From positions 1 to 9,468 of the forward strand of contig SLKW01000481.1 of the NCBI GenBank assembly GCA_007134405.1: DNA of 9,468 nt, written 5' to 3'. The position numbers and the translations under genes are program-made. This document shows, in pieces, positions 1-5,765 of this stretch (within the stretch, counting starts at the first letter, position 1; each line of letters starts with the position of its first letter). The stretch comes from Paracoccaceae bacterium (GTDB lineage Bacteria; Pseudomonadota; Alphaproteobacteria; Rhodobacterales; Rhodobacteraceae). The notes under the pieces are model-generated. The model searched no databases. It worked only from the letters and a program-made list of their open reading frames with translations, and was not told where the DNA came from.

Positions 1-1623
1 CGCGAGTGCGGTGGTCACCGCCTCCCAGCCGGTCAGCGCGTCCTCGGCGCCGGCTGCCGTCTCGGTCCCCGCCTGCCGCCCGGCGGTGCCCGCGCGACCC
101 GCCGCGGACTCAGCCTCGTCCAGCGCCTCGGCGACGCGCTGCGCCCCGTCCGCAGCGGCGTCGAGGGCACTCCCGGTCTCCTCACCGGAGCCACGGACCG
201 CCGCGGCGAGGGCGGCCACCGCCTCGCGCACCCCGTCGAAGGCTCCCGCGCGGGTGTCGGCCGCGCGCTGGCGGAAGCGCCCGGCCATGGTGCCGGCATT
301 GCCCGCGGCATGCTCCAGCATCGATGCCTGCGCCTGCGCGGCGAGTGTGTCGATCCGCAACTCGGTGCCGATCTGATCGACCACGGCGTTGAAAGTGGGC
401 GCGATCGTACCGAGGAAGTCGGCCCACTTGCCCGCCAGGAAGGCCATGAGACGCGTCCAGATCCCCTCGATATCCGCGCGCAACGCCCGGAAATCGTCGA
501 CGAGCGCGCCCATTGTGGTCCTGATCCCGTCCCAAACGGCCCGCGCCACATTGCCCATCAGCTCCAGCGCGTTGCCGAACCCACCGGCGCCGGCAACAAG
601 GCGGGAGAACTGGTAGACCAGCTCCCCCGCACCGACGATCAGCGCGCCAATGCCGGTGCGAATGAGCGCGCCGCGCAGGAGGACGAGCGCGGTGGCGAGG
701 CCACGTACAGACAGCGCCGCCGCCGCCAGTCCGGCGACCCAGCCGCCGGCCATGAAGGCGGCGAAGGTGCCGGCGATGCTGGCAAGGCGGCCGAGGTTGT
801 CGAAGAGGCCCCGGATGGCGATCCCGAGCGGGCCGGTGGTGCGCGCGACCGTTGCCATGGCCTCGGCGACGGCCTCCAGCGCGGGGGCGGCAGCGACAGC
901 CAGCTGGTTCGAGAGCCCGCGCCAGATCAGCCCGAGGCGCGAGATGGCGTCATTGGTTCGTTCGATCTGGCGAGCGTCCTGATCGGAGACCACGACACCG
1001 AAGTCGCGGACGTCCTGCGTGGCCTGCCGGAGCGTGGCGGTATCAATGCGGGTGAACACGAGCGCTGCGCGGTCACCGAAGAGCTGCGAGGCAACGGCGG
1101 CGCGTTCCGCCGCGGGCACGAGTTCTGCCAGCCGGTCCTGGATCAGCGCGATCCGCTGGTCGAGCGGCATGGCCTGCAACTCTCCGGCCGAGAGTCGCAG
1201 GCGGCGCAGGGCATCCACGGCGGGTCCGGCACCCGCGGCGGCCTGGCTCAGCCGCCGGGTCAGTTGCGCGGTCGCCTGCTCGATCTGGCCCATCGACACG
1301 CCGGCCAGATCGCCCGCGCGCTCGAGCACCTGGATGCTCGCGACCGTGGTGTCGAGCGAGGCGGCAAGCTTGGCCTGCGCGTCCACGGTCTGCAGGCCCG
1401 AGCGGATCATGGCCACACCCGCTGCCGTGGCTGCGGCGACCGCGGCGGCAGCCGCCACGCGCACGCGGCGCGCGAAGCCCGCGAGCCGCCGGTTCGCCGC
1501 CTCCATCTCCTGGCTGAGCCGGCCGAAGCCACGCTTGCCGGCCTCGCCGACGCTTTCGAGCTCGTTTCGGACCTGCCGCCCGCCCGTCGCCGCGAGGCGG
1601 ACGCTAACCCTCTTCTCGGCCAT
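1..1623 (-). CDS. Phage tail tape measure protein (N-terminal part, C-terminus beyond window)
   Basis: The frame is open from ATG at 1623 to the left edge (541 codons, no stop), so the C-terminus is outside the window. The protein begins MAEKRVSVRL and has the usual tape-measure layout: a charged N-terminal coil-like stretch, an Ala-rich helix at about residues 45-70, long helical segments rich in Ala, Gln and Arg, and a hydrophobic block at about residues 275-350. An Ala/Gly/Glu-rich helical tail follows, reaching the window edge. Tape measure proteins set tail length and are threaded inside the tail tube; the hydrophobic block is typical and is thought to help genome delivery. The start lies 20 bp inside the end of the frameshifted chaperone reading frame (stop 1606-1604), so translation is probably coupled. 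The position right after the chaperone is the canonical order in siphophages. No frameshift or internal stop is visible. Confidence 0.9.
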   Translation of the reverse strand, partial: MAEKRVSVRLAATGGRQVRNELESVGEAGKRGFGRLSQEMEAANRRLAGFARRVRVAAAAAVAAATAAGVAMIRSGLQTVDAQAKLAASLDTTVASIQVLERAGDLAGVSMGQIEQATAQLTRRLSQAAAGAGPAVDALRRLRLSAGELQAMPLDQRIALIQDRLAELVPAAERAAVASQLFGDRAALVFTRIDTATLRQATQDVRDFGVVVSDQDARQIERTNDAISRLGLIWRGLSNQLAVAAAPALEAVAEAMATVARTTGPLGIAIRGLFDNLGRLASIAGTFAAFMAGGWVAGLAAAALSVRGLATALVLLRGALIRTGIGALIVGAGELVYQFSRLVAGAGGFGNALELMGNVARAVWDGIRTTMGALVDDFRALRADIEGIWTRLMAFLAGKWADFLGTIAPTFNAVVDQIGTELRIDTLAAQAQASMLEHAAGNAGTMAGRFRQRAADTRAGAFDGVREAVAALAAAVRGSGEETGSALDAAADGAQRVAEALDEAESAAGRAGTAGRQAGTETAAGAEDALTGWEAVTTALA

Positions 1624-1936
1624 GCGCGACATCCATCCGTTCGTTGAGCTTGCCCACCATCACCGCCTCGATGACGGGCAGGAGTTCGGCCGCGGCCGCG
1701 GGCGACACGCCCAGCGCGTCAGCGAGCGCCAGCGCGGCGCCCATGTCCCAGCCGATCACGGCGCCGGGGATCGCGCGGAGCTGCCCGCCGAGACGCTGCG
1801 CGAGATCCCAGACCTGCCAGCCCTCGAGCGTGACCGGCCGGTTCAGTCGGGCCGGGCAGTCCGGGCACGGTCCCGTGCACGCGTCGCAGTAGCCGTCGCC
1901 CCCGCCGTAGAACCAGTCGGCGAGGGCGCGGAGGCG
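1604..1936 (-). CDS. Frameshift-only extension of tail assembly chaperone, gpT-like (part of 225-aa fusion 1604-2280)
   Basis: This frame has no start of its own that would fit. It is entered by a -1 ribosomal shift after codon 115 (AAC at 1938-1936) of the gene starting at 2280. Reading from C1936 gives 110 residues, RLRALADWFYGGGDGYC onward, to a TAG at 1606-1604; the fusion is 225 residues. The extension looks like real protein: a four-cysteine knuckle C-x2-C-x3-C-x2-C (CDACTGPCPDC), then a helical segment LEGWQVWDLAQRLGGQL, an amphipathic Ala-rich region and a C-terminal helix ending VGKLNERMDVAHGREEG. In lambda, the gpGT fusion is made in a small fraction of translations; its T part binds the tail tube protein and its G part binds the tape measure. 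The same division of labour is inferred here. The end overlaps the tape measure start by 20 bp. Confidence 0.85.
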   Translation of the reverse strand, partial: RLRALADWFYGGGDGYCDACTGPCPDCPARLNRPVTLEGWQVWDLAQRLGGQLRAIPGAVIGWDMGAALALADALGVSPAAAAELLPVIEAVMVGKLNERMDVAHGREEG

Positions 1937-2280
1937 TTTTTTTCCTGCTCCAGCAGCAGGCCCTTGGAGACGTAGCTCAGCTGGAACGCCTCGAAGATCG
2001 GCCAGATGTCGAGGAGCGCATCGATCGCCTCGGGGCTCGGTTCGATCGGGTTACCCTCGGCATCGCCCACGCCCTCCCAGGCCAGCACGGCGCGCCGTGC
2101 GAGCGCCCGCGCGAAGACGAGCGCGCGTTCCTCGTCGCTCGCCGTCTCGGGCAGGGTCTCGACCACCGCGTCGCTGCGCGCGGCCACCATCAGCGCGGTA
2201 GTGAGCGGGCGCAGCTGCACCCGCACGCCGGGGGCGAGGTCATGCCAGCGTGGCTCGGGGGTGAGGTCAAGTTTGAGCAT
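1843..2280 (-). CDS. Tail assembly chaperone, short (unshifted) form, gpG-like
   Basis: A 145-residue protein beginning MLKLDLTPEPRW, with ATG at 2280 and a GGAG-type ribosome binding site about 10 nt upstream. It sits between the tail tube gene and the tape measure gene, the place of lambda G. The body (about residues 1-112) is a compact mixed helical domain; after the EQEKN segment (residues 112-115) the zero-frame tail becomes a low-complexity Ser/Thr/Ala/Arg stretch that ends at a TGA, as expected for the non-functional side of a frameshift site. Tail chaperones of this type coat the tape measure protein and recruit tail tube subunits during assembly. The role rests on position, size and the frameshift signal rather than a remembered domain, and homologues are usually called hypothetical proteins. 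In this copy an SDR-bearing insertion separates it from the tail tube gene. Confidence 0.8.
   Translation of the reverse strand: MLKLDLTPEPRWHDLAPGVRVQLRPLTTALMVAARSDAVVETLPETASDEERALVFARALARRAVLAWEGVGDAEGNPIEPSPEAIDALLDIWPIFEAFQLSYVSKGLLLEQEKNASAPSPTGSTAGATATATRARDRARTARPD
1898..1942 (-). promoter_or_regulatory. Programmed -1 ribosomal frameshift signal (slippery heptamer plus stem-loop)
   Basis: On the minus strand the heptamer A AAA AAC occupies 1942-1936, in the correct phase relative to the gene starting at 2280 (codons GAA, AAA, AAC are numbers 113-115). An 8-nt spacer (1935-1928) is followed by a 10-bp stem, arms GCCCTCGCCG (1927-1918) and CGGCGGGGGC (1907-1898), with one G-U pair and a 10-nt loop (1917-1908). 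A AAA AAC is an established simultaneous-slippage site, and the spacer length and strong GC stem are in the usual range. The shift joins the 115-codon N-terminal part to the 110-codon extension ending at 1604. Confidence 0.88.
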
Positions 2281-2367
2281 ATCCTAGCGTCTCCATTGGT
2301 GGTCGGGTGCTGAGCCAGGGCGCGCGACGAACTGGCTGCTATCGTTGCGCGCCTGCCGGATCTGAAT

Positions 2368-2389
2368 GACCGAGATCCGGATCTCGGTC
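2368..2389. repeat. Perfect 22-bp palindrome upstream of the SDR gene
   Basis: The half-site GACCGAGATCC is followed directly by its exact reverse complement, with no spacer. It lies about 130 bp upstream of the SDR start and inside the inserted segment. No T-tract follows on either strand, so it is not an intrinsic terminator. A dimeric regulator site is possible, but so is a chance palindrome inside a decayed reading frame (2314-2442). Confidence 0.6.
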
Positions 2390-2503
2390 CTGAAGTACCA
2401 GTCGAGGAGAGATTCTCTGCAGCCGGGGCGTTGATCAGTTAAGCTCGGCAGCCGGCGTCGGAGAGCCGCCTATATGTAATGCTCTCGAACCAACCTGGAC
2501 TCG

Positions 2504-2509
2504 AAGGAG
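2504..2509 (+). promoter_or_regulatory. Ribosome binding site deciding the GTG start of the SDR gene
   Basis: AAGGAG lies 7 nt before GTG at 2517. This spacing and the N-terminal SDR pattern beginning a few residues later support a GTG start at 2517. Confidence 0.75.
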
Positions 2510-2516
2510 CATCTCC

Positions 2517-3176
2517 GTGTCAATAATCCTCATCACAGGCGCCAACAGAGGCATTGGCCTTCAGCTTTGCGCGCAACTGAGTGCGCGCGGCGACGACGTC
2601 ATCGCCGTCTGCAGGACGCCTAGCGCTGAACTCAAGGAACTCGGGGTGCGCATCATCGATGCGATCGACGTCAGCGATGCCCAGTCGATAGAACGCCTGA
2701 AGCGCGAAATTGCCGACGAACCGTTGGACGTAATTATCAACAATGCCGGCATCATGAGGAGAGACGCCTTCGGCAGTCTCGATTACAGCGCGATCCTGGA
2801 GCAGTTCGTGGTGAACGCACTGGGCCCGCTCAGGGTCACCGAGGCACTTGCCGACAACCTTCACGAAGGATCGAAGGTTGCCATCGTTACAAGCCGGATG
2901 GGATCGATCGGCGACAACAGTTCGGGCGGCTGGTACGGGTACCGGGCCTCGAAAGCCGCCGTCAATCAGATCGGCACCAATCTCAGACACCAGCTCATGT
3001 CGCAGGGCGTCGCCGTCGCTTTGCTTCATCCCGGCATGGTCGCAACCGAACTGACGGGTGGAAATGGGATCCCTCCAGTGGAAGCGGCTCGCGGGCTGAT
3101 CGAGCGCATCGACGCACTGGACCTTCAGAACAGTGGCGGTTTCTGGCATGCCGAGGGCTATGAGCTGCCTTGGTGA
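2517..3176 (+). CDS. Short-chain dehydrogenase/reductase (SDR), CsgA-like subfamily
   Basis: A 219-residue classical-type SDR. Visible motifs are the nucleotide-binding TGANRGIG (residues 7-14), NNAG (75-78), the structural/catalytic Asn in VVN (100), Ser in SRMGS (126-130), and the catalytic Y-x3-K as YRASK (Y142, K146), followed by HPGMV (171-175). The C-terminus GFWHAEGYELPW resembles the ending seen in the CsgA/C-factor-like SDRs. All catalytic residues are present, so an active NAD(P)-dependent oxidoreductase is expected; the substrate cannot be read from the sequence. The gene is on the strand opposite to the phage structural genes and sits between tail tube and chaperone, which normally adjoin. 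Its codon use is less GC-biased than its neighbours, consistent with acquisition as phage cargo. The GTG start is supported by a good ribosome binding site. No terminator with a T-tract is seen before the convergent tail tube gene. Confidence 0.92.
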   Translation: MSIILITGANRGIGLQLCAQLSARGDDVIAVCRTPSAELKELGVRIIDAIDVSDAQSIERLKREIADEPLDVIINNAGIMRRDAFGSLDYSAILEQFVVNALGPLRVTEALADNLHEGSKVAIVTSRMGSIGDNSSGGWYGYRASKAAVNQIGTNLRHQLMSQGVAVALLHPGMVATELTGGNGIPPVEAARGLIERIDALDLQNSGGFWHAEGYELPW

Positions 3177-3209
3177 GGACGTAGGCCGGCATGGAACAAC
3201 CAAGTGCCG

Positions 3210-4157
3210 CTAGCCTTGATAGCCCTCGACACCATTGACGAGGGTGACGGTGCACATGCGGCCGACGCCCGCGTGTCGCGCGGCCTGCCAGTCAAAGCTG
3301 GCCTGGATGCCCTGCGGCCCCGGGATCTCGATCCGCGGGCGCGGCAGGTAGACGGCGTGCGCGACGAGCGTCAGGCTTTCGCCTGAGGGCAGGGTATAGC
3401 CGAAGCTGAGCTCGCACGGATCACCGGCAATGGCCTGGCCCAGGAGAACCGCGTCCGAGAAACGCACCTCGACCCGGCCGGTCAGCGCGGCGATGGAGGG
3501 ATCCGCGCCATCGATGTGGCCGTCCGCGCGGATGGTCTCGATCCGGTCGAGATTGTTGGCGTAGGTGATCTCGGCCGAGACGATGTTGCCGAGCGGTGCG
3601 CCGTTGCGCGCGATCGAGCCGTTGAAATGACCGAAGCGCTGGAGGCCGATCTCGGCGAGCGTCCCCGCGGCGGAACTGGCCGCCACGGCCTCGCCCTGCG
3701 CGACGAGGCTCGCGGTCGCGGTCAGCAACCCCGCACGCTGCATCTGCCAGCTCAGCGTGTCGAGCACGCAGCCCGAATACATCGCGAAGCGCGGCACCTC
3801 GGGCATGCCGGTCTCGATCGAGAGCGACGGCAACGTCCAGGCGCCCGAACGGAATTCGTGGCTGAAGGGTGCCTCGGCGCCGGTCGTGATCGGATCGCCG
3901 AAGGCGGCCTTCAGCCAGAAACCGAACGCCTGCGCGTCGATCGGCACGACCACATTGCCGTCGGCGGTCAGCGCGTCCTTGATCGGTGGCAGCGGATCGC
4001 GGCCGTAGCCGAGAAGCTCGTTCGACAGGAGCGGCTGGTCCGCGCCGAGTGTGGCGCTGGCGAAGGGAATCCGCACAAAGCCGCCCGCGGGCGGCGTGCC
4101 GTAGGTCGTCTCGAACGCGAGCGCCATCTGCGCCCGCGCGCCAACTGCGCGTGGCAT
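3210..4157 (-). CDS. Phage tail tube (major tail) protein
   Basis: A 315-residue protein starting MPRAVGARAQMALAFETTYG. The opening segment, with a tube-protein-like 'ETTYGTPP' start, the alternating beta-rich body, the NLDRIETIRADG stretch and an Ig-like or beta-sandwich C-terminus match the tail tube proteins found in this position in alphaproteobacterial siphophages. It polymerises as rings around the tape measure to form the tail shaft. An in-frame ATG at 4169 exists, but its own GAG codon forms the GGAG ribosome binding site (4167-4164) placed 6 nt before ATG 4157, so 4157 is preferred. In related phages the tail terminator gene lies directly upstream and the chaperone directly downstream; here an SNase-like gene and an SDR gene, both on the opposite strand, fill those two junctions. 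The gene itself is intact. Confidence 0.88.
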   Translation of the reverse strand: MPRAVGARAQMALAFETTYGTPPAGGFVRIPFASATLGADQPLLSNELLGYGRDPLPPIKDALTADGNVVVPIDAQAFGFWLKAAFGDPITTGAEAPFSHEFRSGAWTLPSLSIETGMPEVPRFAMYSGCVLDTLSWQMQRAGLLTATASLVAQGEAVAASSAAGTLAEIGLQRFGHFNGSIARNGAPLGNIVSAEITYANNLDRIETIRADGHIDGADPSIAALTGRVEVRFSDAVLLGQAIAGDPCELSFGYTLPSGESLTLVAHAVYLPRPRIEIPGPQGIQASFDWQAARHAGVGRMCTVTLVNGVEGYQG

Positions 4158-4163
4158 GGGGAT

Positions 4164-4167
4164 CTCC
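4164..4167 (-). promoter_or_regulatory. Ribosome binding site deciding the tail tube start
   Basis: GGAG, 6 nt upstream of ATG 4157. It overlaps the alternative ATG at 4169, which has no comparable site of its own. Confidence 0.6.
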
Positions 4168-4298
4168 ATGGTTGATATTGAGCTTCGATGCGCTGGCGCC
4201 GGCCACGTTCTGCACAAACCGGTGACACATTCTCGCCGCGGTCCGCTTGGAAACTGCTCTCGGTATCCGGTGTGTCAGTAGATGGTGAGGGCTGTTCG

Positions 4299-4834
4299 AT
4301 GGAGAGTTCGGGTTCCGAGCCTGCGCCCCGCGTCCGGCGCCGCTTTCCCCTCTGGCAGACGGCTGTACTTCTCGCGGCGCTATTCGGAGCAAGCAAGTAT
4401 GCCGGCGAACTCGGCTTGCGCGACGATGCCCGGCGTGTGCTTCAGGAAACCCGGGCCGCTGCTTCGCAAGCGTATGACCAGAGGCGACCCGCAGCACCAC
4501 GCCAGGAGGCGTCGCGGCACGGCCGGCTCTCGGGAACAGTCACCCGCATTATCGACGGGGATACATTCATCGCCAGCTTCTCCGACAGGCCAATTCGCAT
4601 CTGGGGACTGGATGCTCCGGAATGGAACCAGGCCGGTGGTGCGGAGGCGACCGCCGAACTCACCCGGATCGCTGCGGGCAGGCTGGTGGTTTGCGAGATT
4701 CGCGACATCGACCGCTACGGCTCGTTGGACAGTGCTTCCTGCCCGGCGGCGTCGACATCACCGCGGCGATGATCCGCGCCGGCGTCGCCCGCGAATACTG
4801 CCACTTCTCGCGCAACTACTACGGCACGTGCTGA
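4299..4834 (+). pseudogene. Membrane-anchored staphylococcal-nuclease-like (SNase) protein, frameshifted
   Basis: From ATG 4299 (GTGAGG 8 nt upstream) the frame codes an N-terminal basic stretch, one hydrophobic segment (residues about 16-36, FPLWQTAVLLAALFG) and then an SNase fold. The counterparts of the catalytic residues of staphylococcal nuclease are present: DGDT (86-89; D88 equals D21), R100 (R35), and D105-A-P-E108 (D40, E43). The next motif, DRYGR, reads DRYG and then shifts: zero frame ends at 4772 with unrelated sequence, while the frame starting at 4721 continues LVGQCFLPGGVDITAAMIRAGVARE and ends at TGA 4832-4834. A net loss of 4 bases near 4719-4724 (or 1 base plus an atypical residue) explains this and removes the Arg equivalent to R87. 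The protein would have been a secreted or periplasm-facing, Ca-dependent nuclease held in the membrane. The gene is antisense to the phage operon, between tail terminator and tail tube. A sequencing error is possible. Confidence 0.82.
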
Positions 4835-4843
4835 GGTCGATTG

Positions 4844-5263
4844 TCAGGCCAATGGATCTGCCGTGGTGTAGTGCAGGATCACGGATATCACCGCCGCCTT
4901 CAGGCTGGCCGCGCCCTCGACCGGCAGATCGACCGGCCGCGGCGCCTCGGCCTCGACCCAGTCGCAGAGGCCGCCCAGCGTGCGGTCGGCGGCGAGTGCC
5001 GCACCGATGCTGGTGCACAGGCTGTCGAATGCGGAGTCACGGTCTACGCCCTGCACGACCGCCTCGATCTCGGCGCGGTGCCGGTAGTGGTAGGCGAGCG
5101 GCGAGAGCGTCACCTCCGGCTCTCCCGGCTCGCCGTCACGCAAGATTAGGATGCCCGCTGCGGGTACGCGTTCCGGTAGGATCTCTCCGCGGAGGGCCAT
5201 GGCGGGCAGCGTCGAAAGCCGCGCGTGCAGCGTAGCGAGGATGGTCTCGCGGGCGGTGGGCAC
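4844..5263 (-). CDS. Phage tail terminator / tail completion protein
   Basis: A 139-residue protein read from GTG at 5263, with GGGGAA about 8 nt upstream. It begins (M)PTARETILATLHARL, an N-terminal helix typical of tail terminators, continues with a beta-rich centre including EPEVTLSPLAYHYRHRAEI and ends in a conserved ASLKAAVISVILHY strand. Relatives in alphaproteobacterial prophages sit just before the tail tube gene and are often mislabelled 'acyl-CoA transferase'. The protein is expected to cap the tail tube and form the interface to the head connector. Its 3' end faces the end of the SNase-like gene (10 bp apart, convergent). Upstream, the hydrolase cargo separates it from DUF6441, with a 188-bp gap. 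The assignment rests on size, fold pattern and gene order. Confidence 0.8.
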   Translation of the reverse strand: MPTARETILATLHARLSTLPAMALRGEILPERVPAAGILILRDGEPGEPEVTLSPLAYHYRHRAEIEAVVQGVDRDSAFDSLCTSIGAALAADRTLGGLCDWVEAEAPRPVDLPVEGAASLKAAVISVILHYTTADPLA

Positions 5264-5451
5264 GGTCGTTTCCCCAGGCTATCTGACATGCGGCATAGAA
5301 GCTGTGAACGGACGTGGACTTTGCTATCCGTAGTAAATCGTTAGTCATAATCCTGCCGCTCCGCTGCCCTCCAGATCAGTTTGGCCCGCAGCGCGGTCCG
5401 GAATGATGGCCGACTCGGCAAGCAGACGACTGGAGTCCGTGCTCCACCGCA
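5264..5451. other. Gap between cargo operon and tail terminator, no confident gene
   Basis: It contains the tail terminator ribosome binding site (about 5271-5276, minus strand). A 35-codon minus-strand frame starts at ATG 5452-5450, overlapping the TGA of the 96-residue gene as TGATG, and ends at 5345. Another open stretch in the frame of that gene runs to a TAA at 5341-5343 and would end ALRAKLIWRAAERQDYD. Neither has enough length to call. No hairpin with a T-tract was found, so transcription of the cargo probably continues into the tail genes. Confidence 0.5.
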
Positions 5452-5742
5452 TCACGGGCGGAGTTCAACTCGAACCAGTAGACCGTTGTTTTTTCCGTCA
5501 TCGATATCGTATTCGACAGTCGTGCTAAGGTTGTGCACTAAACCATCGCGCAGGAGTTGAAACATCGCCTCGTGCGATGGCCGACGAGCATCGTTGCGTA
5601 GCGTTGCGCCAAAGCGGTGCGGCTCAGCGGAAATCTCGGCGACAAATTCGACATCGATCTGGTCGTGACCAGGTCCAAATCTCGTGCCCCGGACATGCGC
5701 CCGTAGCAATTTCATGCGGCCCTCACGGCGGATTCTTGCCAT
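5452..5742 (-). CDS. Small protein homologous to the C-terminal domain of the neighbouring hydrolase
   Basis: A 96-residue protein starting MARIRREGRMKLLRA at ATG 5742, preceded by a very strong AGGAGGAGG site 6 nt upstream, which rules out the longer upstream starts. Its function is not recognised. Residues 12-32 align without gaps to residues 600-620 of the hydrolase encoded just upstream, with 13 of 21 identical: LLRA-x-V, then T-x-FGP, D-x-IDxE. The similarity continues through FGxxLR and LLRDGL. The predicted pattern is beta-rich with one helix around 56-68. No signal peptide, membrane segment or cysteine is visible. The gene is 23 bp after the hydrolase stop, on the same strand, so the two are co-transcribed. 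The match suggests a domain duplicated within the operon; it could bind the same partner as the hydrolase tail or regulate the hydrolase by pairing with it, but this is inference. Confidence 0.8.
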   Translation of the reverse strand: MARIRREGRMKLLRAHVRGTRFGPGHDQIDVEFVAEISAEPHRFGATLRNDARRPSHEAMFQLLRDGLVHNLSTTVEYDIDDGKNNGLLVRVELRP

Positions 5743-5748
5743 CGGATT

Positions 5749-5757
5749 CCTCCTCCT
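5749..5757 (-). promoter_or_regulatory. Strong ribosome binding site of the 96-residue gene
   Basis: AGGAGGAGG, 6 nt before ATG 5742. It fixes the start and suggests high expression. Confidence 0.75.
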
Positions 5758-5765
5758 GTTTCGGT

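Larger units (their letters stand above)
2281..2516. other. Intergenic left flank of the SDR insertion
   Basis: Left part of the DNA that separates the tail tube gene from the chaperone gene. It holds the chaperone ribosome binding region (about 2283-2297, minus strand), a short open stretch on the plus strand from 2314 to a TAA at 2440-2442 without a start codon, a perfect palindrome at 2368-2389, an AT-rich block TATATGTAAT at 2471-2480 that resembles a -10 element but lacks a convincing -35 partner, and the SDR ribosome binding site. No complete gene is visible. Confidence 0.6.

Noticed and set aside
310..1647. Long plus-strand open frame of 445 codons
   Set aside because: It is the antisense of the tape measure gene in the opposing codon register; the protein is a low-complexity Gly/Arg/Glu-rich sequence without family features.
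2471..2480. TATATGTAAT as a promoter -10 for the SDR gene
   Set aside because: No acceptable -35 hexamer at 16-18 nt; kept only as an AT-rich block in the flank description.
2520..3203. Minus-strand frame of 227 codons opposite the SDR
   Set aside because: All SDR motifs are on the plus strand; the reverse frame shows no recognisable pattern.
3223..3244. Inverted repeat CCCTCG...CGAGGG as a terminator for the SDR gene
   Set aside because: It lies inside the tail tube coding end, has only 6 bp and no T-tract on either strand.
3421..4500. Long minus-strand frame of 359 codons overlapping the tail tube gene
   Set aside because: Arg-rich shadow translation of high-GC DNA; the tail tube frame has clear protein features and a good start.
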